From: Alkalicoccus saliphilus
Lineage (GTDB): Bacteria > Bacillota > Bacilli > Bacillales > Salisediminibacteriaceae
NCBI RefSeq assembly: GCF_003044065.1
Contig: NZ_PZJJ01000001.1
Coordinates: forward strand, 62,001-126,000
Length of the DNA stretch: 64,000 bases
Direction of reading: 5' to 3'
This document shows, piece after piece, positions 1 through 9,398 of this stretch. A program made the translations under genes and the position numbers. The notes under the pieces are model-generated. The model was not told the origin of the DNA and ran no database searches. It saw nothing but the letters and a program-made list of their open reading frames with translations. Each line of letters opens with the position of its first letter. The stretch's first letter is position 1.

Positions 1-1
1 C

Positions 2-1060
2 CTCGTACACACCCCGGGGAATTATGTACATCAGCCGCAGGAAATTATTAAAAATGACGGTAGACCCTACAAAGTATATACTCCATATTCACGCCGCTGG
101 ATGCAGAAAGAAAAGCCTGACCTTTATTCTTCCTCAGCAGCGGATATTCAAACAAGATATGAGCGCCTGAAAGCACTGGATGAAACAAGCGAACGAGAAT
201 GGACCGAAATAATAAAGCGCTGCACAAGACCTTGGAAGCGGCTCGGAGAAGAAGCCGGCAGAAACCGGCTTGAACACTTTTGTCAAAAGGTACTGCCTCA
301 CTATCATAAATCCCGCGATCTTCCGGAGAAAGCAGGTACTAGCCGCCTTTCCCCTTTTCTTAGGACAGGAGCACTGTCAGCAAGGCGGGTGTATGAGGCA
401 GCGGACAGCAAAAGAGAAAATCATACTTCTCAGGGACCCGAAGCCTTCATTAAGGAACTCGCCTGGCGTGATTTTTATACGATGATTCTTTATCATTTTC
501 CTGAAGTGGAGACGAAGGAATTTCAGGAAAAATACAGAGGTCTTACCTGGCGTGAAGATAAGGATCTTCTTCAGAAGTGGAAAGAGGGGCGCACCGGGTT
601 TCCTATCGTAGACGCCGGAATGAGACAGTTGAATGAAGTCGGCTGGATGCACAACCGGCTGCGGATGATCACTGCTTCTTTTCTCACGAAAGATTACCAG
701 ATGGACTGGCGTATCGGGGAAGCCTACTTCCGGGAAAAGCTGATTGATCATGATCCTGCTTCGAATATTGGCGGATGGCAGTGGGCTTCTTCAGTCGGCA
801 CTGATGCCGTCCCCTACTTCCGTGTTTTCAGTCCCGTCCGTCAGGGGGCAAGGTTCGATCCTGAAGGTGCTTTTATTAAAAAATATGTACCCGAATTAAA
901 AAATACAGACAAAAAATACATTCATGAACCACATAAAATGAACGATCAGGAGCAGAAAAAAGCTGAGTGTATTATCGGAAAAGATTATCCTGCCCCAAGT
1001 GTCGATCATAAGGAAGAGAGAAAACGTGCCATACGTATGTTTAAGGAGATCGAGGACTGA
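2..1060 (+). CDS. phr: Deoxyribodipyrimidine photolyase, 5'-truncated by window edge
   Basis: Light-driven repair of cyclobutane pyrimidine dimers by a flavoprotein of the class I photolyase/cryptochrome family. The reading frame is open from base 2, and the codons before the first internal ATG (101) encode the family linker GRPYKVYTPYSRRW, so the gene starts upstream of the window. Present are the helical FAD-binding part: LAWRDFY, the WKEGRTGFPIVDAGMRQL stretch, GWMHNRLRM, and the HDPASNIGGWQW and FRVFSPVRQG segments near the end. The N-terminal antenna-cofactor domain is mostly missing only because of the window edge. The ending (KRAIRMFKEIED) is normal for the family. No terminator is visible downstream. 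The family assignment is secure; the antenna chromophore cannot be told. Confidence 0.93.
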   Translation, partial: LVHTPGNYVHQPQEIIKNDGRPYKVYTPYSRRWMQKEKPDLYSSSAADIQTRYERLKALDETSEREWTEIIKRCTRPWKRLGEEAGRNRLEHFCQKVLPHYHKSRDLPEKAGTSRLSPFLRTGALSARRVYEAADSKRENHTSQGPEAFIKELAWRDFYTMILYHFPEVETKEFQEKYRGLTWREDKDLLQKWKEGRTGFPIVDAGMRQLNEVGWMHNRLRMITASFLTKDYQMDWRIGEAYFREKLIDHDPASNIGGWQWASSVGTDAVPYFRVFSPVRQGARFDPEGAFIKKYVPELKNTDKKYIHEPHKMNDQEQKKAECIIGKDYPAPSVDHKEERKRAIRMFKEIED

Positions 1061-1276
1061 GAAGAGGATTAAATAAACGTCCTGTCAGTGTTTGATTTAA
1101 TACAAAGGGCACCTTGAAAATAACGCCTGAAGGAATTTTCATCATCCATTTCACGGTAGATTCATAGAAATGTCCCTGTTAGTGTTTCCTGAGTTTTCAA
1201 GGATACCTGCCTCTCTGCAATGAAGTGTTTCCATTGAGAAAAAGCGGATCTCAACAATGGCTGCGCCTATAAAGGA
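1061..1276. other. Intergenic stretch after photolyase, no gene seen
   Basis: No convincing ORF or RNA. A segment near 1111-1145 (ACCTTGAAAATAA) faintly resembles the repeat ends at 7610 and 43959, and 1160-1185 faintly resembles 44213-44235. It may therefore be a decayed copy of the intergenic repeat; the resemblance is weak. Confidence 0.3.
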
Positions 1277-1303
1277 CAAAAAAAACGGCAGCATGGCTGC
1301 CGG
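1277..1303 (-). terminator. Intrinsic terminator of the ypbB-recQ-ypbD operon
   Basis: On the minus strand the stem CGGCAGC-cat-GCTGCCG is followed directly by a run of eight T. It lies downstream of the small ORF at 1375-1599 and is positioned to end the ypbB-recQ-ypbD transcript. Confidence 0.85.
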
Positions 1304-1374
1304 CTGAAAAGTATTATTAACATCACCGATTGCTTAATCAGAGACTGATCATCTTCCTGTTTACCTACTGAGAG

Positions 1375-1599
1375 CTAGCTTCCCCATACCGGGTATGTAG
1401 CGACCGCAGTGACCAGTGTGAAAAAGAGAACAAGCCACACTTTAAAAAAAGACAGTTCCACCGGCTTTTTCTTTTTCTTCCTTGGAAGACTCCGGTACAC
1501 TTTTTTTCTACGGGGCATATTTTTTCTTGAGGGAAGAGGAGCCATACTCTCTTCATTAACAGATTCATGATCCATACGTTCAGGTATCAACTGCATCAT
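1375..1599 (-). CDS. Small single-span membrane protein in the ypbE position
   Basis: A 74-residue protein with a strongly basic N-terminal half (residues 26-48, repeated Lys/Arg) and one hydrophobic span near residues 50-68 (FFKVWLVLFFTLVTAVATY), ending just after it. The predicted topology is N-in. GGAAGGGAG lies just before the start; two adjacent ATG codons make the start uncertain by one residue. It follows ypbD and precedes the operon terminator, where B. subtilis has ypbE, a longer LysM protein with a cytoplasmic tail and one TM. It may be a YpbE reduced to its cytoplasmic and TM parts, or an unrelated small membrane protein. Function unknown. Confidence 0.6.
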   Translation of the reverse strand: MMQLIPERMDHESVNEESMAPLPSRKNMPRRKKVYRSLPRKKKKKPVELSFFKVWLVLFFTLVTAVATYPVWGS

Positions 1600-1666
1600 C
1601 TCCCTTCCTTGTTCTCTCTATATAATACCACTAATTCCCTTTTATTGCTATATCCTTCCGGGTGAT

Positions 1667-2236
1667 TTATCGGCTGCGGTAACGTATTAACAGTCCCAGC
1701 ACGGCGTCAATCAGGAAATGTGCTGTAATAACTGTCCATAAGTTTTCAGTCCACATAAAAAGGAAGCCGAGAGAAAAACTCATAACTATAACGAATAAAA
1801 ATAAAAACCACTTGGATAAATACCTGATATGTATTAATGCAAAAATCAGGGAGGCTGCAACAATTCCGAATTCTGTCTGTAGAACTCCCCGGAAAAGCAG
1901 TTCTTCTGAAAAAGCTACGAGCATACTCAGCCCCACAATCTGAACGGCAGGCATTCTCCGAAATATTCTTTCATTTATACCTCCATCATCAAACCATTTT
2001 TTAGGAAGCGTGTAATAGCATAAAAATTCGGTCAGGAGGACAAGACCGGCGAACCCTGCTCCTATCAGGGTCGCCTGCCACGTAATATCGATTAGAAAAA
2101 ACGGCGCAAATACACTTCCCTGAAGAAAAAATGCAAGAATCAGCGCCGCTGTTAAGATCATCGTCTGGGTCATATATAAGTTTGCGTACAGCTCTTTATC
2201 CGAGAGTTTATGAATTATTTCTGCCTGTCTGCTCAT
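1667..2236 (-). CDS. ypbD: CPBP-family intramembrane metalloprotease (YpbD-like)
   Basis: A 189-residue polytopic membrane protein of the CAAX protease/bacteriocin-processing (Abi/CPBP) family. The glutamate motif reads [12 protein letters not shown] (EExxxR), followed by a histidine in LIHIRY and the last motif [11 protein letters not shown]; together these form the presumed metal site in the membrane. Several hydrophobic spans surround them. The start overlaps the 3' end of recQ by about 29 bases, so the two are co-transcribed, the same order as in B. subtilis. Natural substrate unknown; YpbD-type proteins have not been assigned a prenyl-processing role. The family call is firm. Confidence 0.88.
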   Translation of the reverse strand: MSRQAEIIHKLSDKELYANLYMTQTMILTAALILAFFLQGSVFAPFFLIDITWQATLIGAGFAGLVLLTEFLCYYTLPKKWFDDGGINERIFRRMPAVQIVGLSMLVAFSEELLFRGVLQTEFGIVAASLIFALIHIRYLSKWFLFLFVIVMSFSLGFLFMWTENLWTVITAHFLIDAVLGLLIRYRSR

Positions 2237-3719
2237 ACTTCCTCCCTCTGCCTTCCGGAAAAAACAGTTCCTCCAGCCGTCTCTGCCACGATTTTTCTAC
2301 TTTAGTCCCTGCCTGATAAAACTCATCCGGCCAAACCATGTTACCACACGCTGAACAGCAGGGATCGGGCTTATTAAGAAGATCTTCCTTAAAAAATGAA
2401 AGGATTTCTTTTCTTAAACAGCTGTGTGACTGCACGTACTTCTGCATGGAGGTCAGCTGGCGGTATTTTTCCATCCGGCGGCTTTCATACCGTTTCTCCA
2501 GTTTTCTGCATAATTCCCGCGTGTTATCCAAATAAACAATTTTACCTTCTTTCACGAGCCCTTCTTTTTCAAGATGGGCTTTGATCATACGAAATAATGT
2601 ATCGGAAACTTCTGTATAACAACGTATATCTTCCAGCTTTCTCCCATGCATTGCCGGGTTAAGGACAAATTTCCCGAGCCAGCCTTCTTCAGGGAACTCT
2701 GCTTCAATAAAGGCAAGAGGGAGATGCATATCTTCCTCCGAATAGAAAAGTACCGCCTTGCTCGGTTTACCATCTCTGCCTGCCCGGCCTATTTCCTGCA
2801 CGTAGTGTTCAATGGAAGCAGGCATCTGCATATGAAGGACAGCCCTTACATCCGGCTTATTAATTCCCATCCCAAAGGCGTTCGTAGCAGTCAGCACATC
2901 CAGCTCATTGTTGATAAACTGGGTTTGTATCAAATTACGCTCCTCTGCAGACATGCCGCCGTGATAAGCTGCTGATTCTGAGAATCCTATCTTCCCGGCG
3001 AGCATTTCTGCCGCTGAACGCGTACCGGTGTAAACGATACACGGTTTTGGCAGCTGTTCAATTTCTGCGAGCAGAGCATCCAGCTTTTCCTCCCGGGATG
3101 ATGCGTGCCGCACTTCCAGATAGATATTAGGCCTGTCTATCGATTGTTCCAAAATAAACGCATCTTCCATATTAAGCTGTTTTAAAATGTCTTTTTTAAC
3201 TTCTTTTGTAGCCGTTGCCGTTAATGCAAGTACGGGAGGCGATTGAAGTTTTTTAATCCTGCTGCCAAGATCCTGATAGTCCGGACGAAATTCATGGCCC
3301 CACTGTGAAATACAGTGCGCTTCGTCCACGACGAATAAAGAAATGCTGCGTTTTGCTAAAAGGTTTTGAACAAACGTGGAGGAGAGCATTTCCGGTGATA
3401 AATACAGGAGATTCCACTGATCGAATTTGTCTGCTACTTCCATGCGTTCTTGAAAGGACTGCATACTTGTAAGCTGGGCAGCCCTTCTCTCTCCCTGACT
3501 TTTAAGCTGGGTCACCTGATCATTCATTAAAGATACGAGTGGGGAAATAACTATTACGAGTCCTTCCATTATTTTTGAAGGGAGATAATAACATAAAGTT
3601 TTTCCACTTCCGGTCGGAAGCATTGCAAACACATTTTTTCCATCGAGAACCTTTTCAATTATCTCCCGCTGACCAGGACGAAAAGAATGATAGCCCATTT
3701 TTTTTAATAAATTATCCAC
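2208..3719 (-). CDS. recQ: ATP-dependent DNA helicase RecQ
   Basis: A 3'-5' superfamily 2 helicase acting in recombination and fork repair. Visible motifs: RPGQREII (motif 0), [14 protein letters not shown] (Walker A), [17 protein letters not shown] (DEAH box plus the RecQ aromatic loop), ALTATAT (motif III), and [13 protein letters not shown] (motif VI). A cysteine pattern [13 protein letters not shown]...CCSACGNM near the C-terminus matches the RecQ zinc site. At 503 residues it is the short form without an HRDC domain, like B. subtilis YpbC. It lies between ypbB (8-bp overlap at its 5' end) and ypbD in one minus-strand operon. Confidence 0.93.
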   Translation of the reverse strand: MDNLLKKMGYHSFRPGQREIIEKVLDGKNVFAMLPTGSGKTLCYYLPSKIMEGLVIVISPLVSLMNDQVTQLKSQGERRAAQLTSMQSFQERMEVADKFDQWNLLYLSPEMLSSTFVQNLLAKRSISLFVVDEAHCISQWGHEFRPDYQDLGSRIKKLQSPPVLALTATATKEVKKDILKQLNMEDAFILEQSIDRPNIYLEVRHASSREEKLDALLAEIEQLPKPCIVYTGTRSAAEMLAGKIGFSESAAYHGGMSAEERNLIQTQFINNELDVLTATNAFGMGINKPDVRAVLHMQMPASIEHYVQEIGRAGRDGKPSKAVLFYSEEDMHLPLAFIEAEFPEEGWLGKFVLNPAMHGRKLEDIRCYTEVSDTLFRMIKAHLEKEGLVKEGKIVYLDNTRELCRKLEKRYESRRMEKYRQLTSMQKYVQSHSCLRKEILSFFKEDLLNKPDPCCSACGNMVWPDEFYQAGTKVEKSWQRRLEELFFPEGRGRKYEQTGRNNS

Positions 3720-4764
3720 TGTCCCTCTCCCCTTGTTTATTCTTATGCAGAAGTGCCAGCGCCAGCCTTATGTGAAAGTAGCTGACTTTCTTTCCAAGAG
3801 ATTCTCTTATATCTTTCAGTTTTCGTTCTCCCGAATGCTTCTCTACAGCTTCAAAAATATTAGCAAGAATGGTTGAACTGATAAACCTTTCGTACTCAAA
3901 CGACGGGTCGTGCATTGCCAGTTCCACGAGGTGGTCTTCTATCGTGCTTTCTTTCAGTTTTCTAAATCGGGCGGTTTCCTGAAGACTTCTTCCCTCTTTT
4001 ACTGCTTTTCCTGTTATGGCAGCTGAAGCGGTTACCTGTGAGGCAGCTTCTTTAACAGGAAAAAGACCATACAGCTCTGCCGGACTGCTTTCAAGATCCT
4101 CAAGCATCTGGTGAATAATACTTCGAAATTCCAGGTAAGTAAGAACTACCGGTGCGTTTTGATTTTCTAACTGAAAAAACGTTCGGCCCGTATAATTGTA
4201 ACCGCTCAGTCTTGCCATAAAGAGCTCGGCCCTCTCTTCACCGGCTTCTTTCAGATGAATGTTGAGAAAATGAAAGAGTTCTTCAGCGAGATTATTTGAG
4301 TTATTCTGCCGAAGTATATTTTTTACGTAATATTTCACCTCATACGGGGCATACACAGGAAGATAGGAGCTGTTTTTGTACTGTTTATGACTGACAGCCT
4401 GAGTAAGGAGAGACAATCTCTGCCAGAAAATTTCCGCTTCATTATCCCACTCCCATTTCCGCCCATTAAATTGAAGATTATGCATGATTTCCCGGTGTTT
4501 ATTCAAATAATTATATCCCTTTTCCGTCAAAAAGGCTGATTTGTTTTCTGTATGCACCATGTTATGTACGTACAGCTGTTCTTCTACTTTCCGAAGCCTG
4601 CTGTAAGGGACATGTTTGAGGGCGGCCGCCCATTTATCACATTGGAAAAGGCCAATATCCTGAATTGTCTGGGATGAGCGTTTCCCCTTCAAAAGGTGAA
4701 GCGGTCCGCTTACTGTTCTTACTCCATTCATTTTACTGAGGACCTCAAGAAACAGCACCTCCAT
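3712..4764 (-). CDS. ypbB: YpbB-like helix-turn-helix protein
   Basis: A 350-residue protein matching the YpbB family that is paired with RecQ in Bacillaceae. The start at 4764 is chosen because AAAGGAGGG lies just upstream of that ATG; the open frame extends to 4911 without another good ribosome site. The C-terminal third ([16 protein letters not shown]) has the helix-turn-helix pattern seen in the family and in some RecQ C-termini. The N-terminal two thirds are helical with no motif I recognise. The stop overlaps the recQ start, implying coupling. It may be a RecQ accessory factor, but that is inference from gene order. Confidence 0.8.
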   Translation of the reverse strand: MEVLFLEVLSKMNGVRTVSGPLHLLKGKRSSQTIQDIGLFQCDKWAAALKHVPYSRLRKVEEQLYVHNMVHTENKSAFLTEKGYNYLNKHREIMHNLQFNGRKWEWDNEAEIFWQRLSLLTQAVSHKQYKNSSYLPVYAPYEVKYYVKNILRQNNSNNLAEELFHFLNIHLKEAGEERAELFMARLSGYNYTGRTFFQLENQNAPVVLTYLEFRSIIHQMLEDLESSPAELYGLFPVKEAASQVTASAAITGKAVKEGRSLQETARFRKLKESTIEDHLVELAMHDPSFEYERFISSTILANIFEAVEKHSGERKLKDIRESLGKKVSYFHIRLALALLHKNKQGERDSG

Positions 4765-5107
4765 ATATTTCCCTCCTTTCTTTTTAAAGTCCCGTACTTC
4801 ACATCTCCTGAGACTGCTGTTTTCAAGTAAAACGATACTGACAGAAGATCGAAACCTTTTATAAATAATACAATACTTTAAATGAATTATTTCCTGTTTT
4901 TTCTGCAGCATCTATTATAAGCTACAAACGTTTGTATTCACAGCATATATGTTTTCCTGTTGAAAAGTACAGAAAGAACCTATACAATTGTAAAGCGTAG
5001 ATTACTTACACTTGTTCGATCGTGCAGACTGGATTTTCAACTTATGTTAAGCTTTACTTAATGCACCGGTACTGCAGAATCACTTAATTACTTGGGAGGT
5101 TATATAA

Positions 5108-5356
<249 letters not shown>

Positions 5357-5363
5357 AAAATGT

Positions 5364-5396
5364 GAACCGCGGCTTTGACAGCTGCGGTTTTTTATT
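5364..5396 (+). terminator. Terminator after fer
   Basis: Stem AACCGC...GCGGTT followed by a T-rich tail, eight bases after the fer stop codon. Confidence 0.85.
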
Positions 5397-5608
5397 TTCT
5401 CGTCTTTTAATTACGGCATCTGAAGCTTCTCTGTGAACTTTGCAGCGTATCCTTAACAGGCCGGTACAAATTTTCATTATTTTGTACACAATGCTGGCTT
5501 AAAAGCGGAAGATTTTCTATAGTGAAACGCTCCTGAACGAATGAAATCGCTTTATTTGTCAGACTTTTCCGTCCTCACCTCAAAAACTAATGTTTTTTTG
5601 CAATGTAC

Positions 5609-5637
5609 GTGCAAATCTTCTGAATTTCATGTTAATA
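5609..5637 (+). promoter_or_regulatory. Possible sigma-A promoter of serA
   Basis: GTGCAA, a 17-base spacer and TTAATA lie about 40 bases ahead of the serA start. The hexamers are only partial matches to consensus, and an alternative -35 (TTGCAA at 5599) exists. No attenuator or T-box is visible in the short leader. Confidence 0.35.
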
Positions 5638-5676
5638 TGAGTAAATCACAGAATGAGAAAAGGTGGAGATTATCGC

Positions 5677-7290
5677 ATGGTACAAGTAGAAAATCCTGTG
5701 CAGCAGCAAAAGGGGACCTATACAGTTCTTGTTTCCGATAACATGAGTGAAGACGGCCTTAAACCGATCCTTGAAAGTTCGGCTACTCACGTCATCCGGG
5801 AAAATATCCATGAAACGCAGGTTCCCCTGGAAACGATCGATGCTTTATTGATCCGGAGCGCTACCACCGTTGATTCGGAAGTACTTAAAAAACTTCCGAA
5901 CCTGAAGATTATCGGCCGGGCCGGTGTTGGTGTGGACAACGTTGATCTCAATGCTGCGACGGCCCACGGAGTCGTAGTTATTAACGCTCCTGACGGAAAT
6001 ACGATTTCAACAGCTGAACATACTTTTGCAATGCTCGCATCCCTCGTTCGGAACATTCCTCAGGCTAATCAGTCTATGAGGGAAGGGCGCTGGGACCGGA
6101 AGCTTTACCAGGGCTCCGAACTGCGCGGCAAAACACTCGGCATCGTCGGTTTTGGAAGAATCGGTGCAGAAATTGCCCAGCGTGCCAGAGCCTTCCGGAT
6201 GAATGTACTTGCTTTTGACCCTTTCCTTACCCAGAGCCGGGCTGAAAAAAATCACGTAAAAGCTGTAACGCTTGATGAAATTCTTAAGGAGAGCGATGTC
6301 ATTACAGTTCATACTCCTTTAACGAAAGAAACGAAGGGGCTTTTAAACAATGAAACGTTGAAAAAAACGAAAAAAGGCGTTTTCATATTAAACTGCGCCC
6401 GTGGTGGAATCATTGATGAGGAAGCTTTATATGATGCCATCGTTTCCGGTCATGTAAAAGGTGCCGGAATAGACGTATTTGAAGAGGAACCTGCTGTGGA
6501 TCACCCGCTTACAAAGCTGCCGGAAGTAATTACTACTCCGCACATTGCTGCCTCCACTTCTGAGGCCCAGCAGAATGTAGCAGAGTCTGTTTCTCAGGAA
6601 GTACTCGATTATTTGACAGGGAGTCCTGCCCCCCATGCCCTGAACCTTCCGTATCTGGATCAGGATTCTTTTGAAAAATTTTCACCTTTTACACAACTGA
6701 CAAAAACACTCGGGGACACGGCTTCCCAGCTGTTCCGGGAACCTGTAAAGCAGATTGAAATCAGTTACGCAGGTGAAATATCCGATCAGGAAACCGGCCT
6801 GTTCAACAGAAGTTTTCTTGCCGGATTTTTCAGGCACCGTATCGATGATTATGTTAATGAGGTAAATGCCTCTCTTGTAGCGAAAGAACGTGACGTGGAA
6901 GTTTCGGAACGTCATGAAAGTGAGTCTCAGGGTTATGCCAATTTTGTTAAGGCGATCGTTCAGGGAGAAAACAGCGCTATTCATATTCATGGCACGTACA
7001 GCAAAGAATTCGGAGCGAGAATTGTGAAGATTAATGGATTCCAGCTCGACTTTCAGCCGGCCCGGCATACTCTTTATGTCAGACACAATGACCGCCCGGG
7101 TGTGATCGGTAAAGTCGGTCAGCTCCTTGGCACACACGATGTAAATATTGCAACGATGCAGGTGGGACGAAAGCAGGAAGGCGGCGAAGCAATTATGCTG
7201 CTTGCAACAGACAAGGAGTGCAGTGAAGAAGTACTTCAGTCTTTTGTTGAAATTGAGGAAATAAATTCCGTATCTGCTATCGAACTATAA
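5677..7290 (+). CDS. serA: D-3-phosphoglycerate dehydrogenase
   Basis: First step of serine biosynthesis, oxidising 3-phosphoglycerate with NAD+. Start set at 5677, eight bases after AGGTGGAG; the upstream in-frame ATG at 5653 overlaps that ribosome site. Domains of the 537-residue protein: substrate-binding halves, a Rossmann fold with GIVGFGRIG, the NCARGGIIDE loop, the catalytic His in TPHIAAST, an intervening regulatory domain, and a C-terminal ACT domain (RHNDRPGVIGKVGQLL) that in relatives binds L-serine for feedback control. This is the long SerA form, as in B. subtilis. It is monocistronic, with its own terminator. Confidence 0.95.
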   Translation: MVQVENPVQQQKGTYTVLVSDNMSEDGLKPILESSATHVIRENIHETQVPLETIDALLIRSATTVDSEVLKKLPNLKIIGRAGVGVDNVDLNAATAHGVVVINAPDGNTISTAEHTFAMLASLVRNIPQANQSMREGRWDRKLYQGSELRGKTLGIVGFGRIGAEIAQRARAFRMNVLAFDPFLTQSRAEKNHVKAVTLDEILKESDVITVHTPLTKETKGLLNNETLKKTKKGVFILNCARGGIIDEEALYDAIVSGHVKGAGIDVFEEEPAVDHPLTKLPEVITTPHIAASTSEAQQNVAESVSQEVLDYLTGSPAPHALNLPYLDQDSFEKFSPFTQLTKTLGDTASQLFREPVKQIEISYAGEISDQETGLFNRSFLAGFFRHRIDDYVNEVNASLVAKERDVEVSERHESESQGYANFVKAIVQGENSAIHIHGTYSKEFGARIVKINGFQLDFQPARHTLYVRHNDRPGVIGKVGQLLGTHDVNIATMQVGRKQEGGEAIMLLATDKECSEEVLQSFVEIEEINSVSAIEL

Positions 7291-7356
7291 GCTTCTGTAT
7301 AAAATGCGGCTGAAAAACGGCTGCTTATAAGTCAAAGTAAGTTTCGACGTACTCTG

Positions 7357-7397
7357 AAGGCTGTTCCGTTTCTTTTTCGGGACAGCCTCTTCTTTTT
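7357..7397 (+). terminator. Terminator after serA
   Basis: Stem AGGCTGTTCCG / CGGGACAGCC followed by TCTTCTTTTT. The GGCTGTC/GACAGCC stem recurs at 11948 and 20092. Confidence 0.85.
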
Positions 7398-7742
7398 GAG
7401 GTCGTTTCATGCCGGCTATTTTTCACCTATCATTTAACTATCTACCACCTGTCCCAGACGGCCGACTGATCAGCTCCTTCTGTTTTCCATGTCGTCATTT
7501 TTACAAAGAGTCTTCCTCTTTCAAGCAGCTTCTTCGGAGGTTTTCTTCAGAGCCGGACCAGCTCTACGTACACTTAACTGTATAATCACAATTTCTTTTT
7601 ATAAAGCTGCCCTGAAAATAAAAATGAATGTCTGCTTTCATACTTCTTTTATATTTTTAAAAATAGTGGAATGTATAGAAATCTTTTTCGGCATAATGCC
7701 TGTCACGACAGGCATCCTACACAGTTTTATAGATTTAGAAAA
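7398..7742. other. Intergenic region with a partial dispersed repeat
   Basis: No supported gene; the 85-codon open frame at 7489-7746 lacks a ribosome site and has no recognisable motif. Bases 7610-7639 nearly match 43959-43989 (CTGAAAATAAAAA, then TGAATGTCTGCTTTC), so this is probably a decayed copy of the intergenic repeat family described below. Confidence 0.5.
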
Positions 7743-7769
7743 TTGATAATTTCACACATTTTGTGATAA
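7743..7769 (+). promoter_or_regulatory. Possible promoter with inverted repeat before the lipoprotein gene
   Basis: TTGATA (7743) is followed by a near -10 (GATAAA/ATAAAG) at normal spacing. Between them lies the perfect inverted repeat TCACA-cattt-TGTGA, a candidate operator. The binding protein is unknown. Confidence 0.35.
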
Positions 7770-7814
7770 AGTGGGTACAGTCAGGGATATATAATAGAAA
7801 GGTTGATTACTCTA

Positions 7815-8633
7815 ATGAAAAAAATGTCTAAAAATGGTCTGCTTACATTGTCACTCACTACACTTCTTGTTGCTGCAGCATGCGGCAATGAAAATAATGG
7901 AAATGACAATGCTAATACAGAAGAAAATAACGCTGAAACCGAAAATAATACCGAAGTAAATGAATCGGAAAATAACACCGAAACGGAAATGAACGATGAT
8001 ACAGAAACGAACGATGAAGCAACGGAAGATGGAGATCCGGAAGAAGCAATGGAATTCATGGATCAGGATCCGGAAGAACCAGTTGCTGTCGTAAATGGAG
8101 AAGAAATAACAAGCGGTGAATTACAGGGACAGCTTGCTCAGTTTGAAACTATGTTTGCCCAGCAGGAAATGGAAGATGAAGAAACAGCAATGATGATGAT
8201 GCAGTTTCAGCAGCAGTTCCTTGATCAGCTGATTAACCAGACAATTCTTGCTCAGGAAGCAGAAGAAGAGGGTTTCGAAGCAGATGAAGAAGAAGTGGAA
8301 GAAGAAATTGAAGAAATCCGTGCCCAGTTTGAAACAGAAGAGCAGTTTGAAGAAGCATTGGATTCTCAAGGTTATTCAGAGGAAGACCTGGAAGAGGAAA
8401 TTCGCCAGGTATCAGTAGTGGAACAGCTTCTTTCAATGGAACACCTTGATGAAGGGGAATACGAAGTAGAAGAAGATGAAGTCCGGGAATATTATGAAAT
8501 GGCTGCCGCCAATGATCCGGAAATGGCTGATTCAGAATTTGAAGATGTCCAGGAAGATCTGGAAGAGCAGCTTAGACAAAATCAGTATATAGAAGATCTC
8601 CGGGACAGCGCGGACGTCGAAATACTGCTGTAG
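7815..8633 (+). CDS. SurA-N-like lipoprotein (peptidyl-prolyl isomerase/foldase relative)
   Basis: A 272-residue secreted lipoprotein. Start at ATG 7815 after GAAAGG; a TTG at 7803 overlaps that site. A signal peptide ends in the lipobox LLVAAAC, giving a lipid-anchored Cys. Residues about 20-75 form an Asn/Glu/Asp/Thr-rich spacer. The rest matches the SurA N-terminal chaperone fold (VAVVNGEEITSGELQGQL, then LDQLINQTILAQEAEEEG). No PpiC/parvulin domain follows, so it resembles PrsA/SurA chaperones without the isomerase. Its extreme acidity suits an external high-salt milieu. The substrate is unknown. Monocistronic with its own terminator. Confidence 0.82.
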   Translation: MKKMSKNGLLTLSLTTLLVAAACGNENNGNDNANTEENNAETENNTEVNESENNTETEMNDDTETNDEATEDGDPEEAMEFMDQDPEEPVAVVNGEEITSGELQGQLAQFETMFAQQEMEDEETAMMMMQFQQQFLDQLINQTILAQEAEEEGFEADEEEVEEEIEEIRAQFETEEQFEEALDSQGYSEEDLEEEIRQVSVVEQLLSMEHLDEGEYEVEEDEVREYYEMAAANDPEMADSEFEDVQEDLEEQLRQNQYIEDLRDSADVEILL

Positions 8634-8640
8634 TTTAAAT

Positions 8641-8685
8641 GAAAAAAAGAGCGTCCCCAGCCACGATGCGGGGACGCTCTTTTTC
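8641..8685 (+). terminator. Terminator after the SurA-like lipoprotein
   Basis: A twelve-base stem AAGAGCGTCCCC / GGGGACGCTCTT with a short loop and T tail, starting seven bases after the stop codon. Confidence 0.9.
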
Positions 8686-8821
8686 AGCTTGTTGGTTAAG
8701 GTTATCACGATAGAATAATTATTTTATCCTCCGGACACCTCCTGCACCTCACCGCAGCTTAAAACCTGCTTAACAATCGATCCGGAGAGGATTTTAGATG
8801 GTATTTCTCTTCTGAATACCA

Positions 8822-9379
8822 TTATTTGAATTCGTTTTTTCCCCGGGCATACAAAATATCTTCAAACCCGGTACGTGCATTCACTGCCCGGGCGGCTGCA
8901 AAGAAAAAATCAGATATTCTGTTTAAGTAAGGAAGTGCTGCAGGTGGCAGCGGATCGTCATCATCGATTCCGCTTGCCAGTCTTTCCGCCCTTCTGGCAA
9001 CCGTGCGGCAAACATGCAGATGAGCGGCTCCTTCATGACCACCTGGAAGAATAAAGGTGTTTATTGGAGGTGATTCATCCCAGTATGCATCAATTCGTAA
9101 TTCCAGTCTTTCCACCGATTCAGTATTCAGTGCCCATTCTGTCTTTCCACTTACATTGGCAAGATCTCCACCAAGATCAAAAAGTTCGTGCTGAATAGTG
9201 AGCAGTTCTTCATAAATATCTTTTGTTTTTCCTGATTTTAACGCTACGGAAGCGACCCCGATAAAACTGTTTAATTCATCGACAGTGCCGTAAGCTTCTA
9301 CCCTTGAATTCGTTTTACGAACCCTCCTGCCGATCAGCTGGGTTTCTCCTTTATCCCCTTTTTTCGTATAAATTTTCAT
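8822..9379 (-). CDS. pduO: ATP:cob(I)alamin adenosyltransferase, PduO type
   Basis: Transfers the adenosyl group of ATP to cob(I)alamin, making adenosylcobalamin. Start at 9379 after GAAGGTG; the frame extends further upstream into the resE end without a ribosome site. The 185-residue protein carries the family N-terminus MKIYTKKGDKGETQLIGRRV (ATP-binding loop), the RVEAYGTVDELNSFIG motif and, towards the end, the RTVARRAER helix. It sits 20 bases after resE and may be transcribed with it. The likely user of the cofactor in this window is the methylmalonyl-CoA mutase at 60-62 kb. Confidence 0.92.
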   Translation of the reverse strand: MKIYTKKGDKGETQLIGRRVRKTNSRVEAYGTVDELNSFIGVASVALKSGKTKDIYEELLTIQHELFDLGGDLANVSGKTEWALNTESVERLELRIDAYWDESPPINTFILPGGHEGAAHLHVCRTVARRAERLASGIDDDDPLPPAALPYLNRISDFFFAAARAVNARTGFEDILYARGKNEFK

Positions 9380-9398
9380 AATCAGCACCTTCTTTCTA

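Noticed and set aside
377-751. Minus-strand frame within photolyase
   Set aside because: Antisense to a well-conserved coding region; no ribosome site or recognisable domain.
7489-7746. 85-codon plus-strand frame before the lipoprotein gene
   Set aside because: No ribosome site; overlaps a repeat and the putative promoter; Cys/Phe/Ile-rich chance composition.
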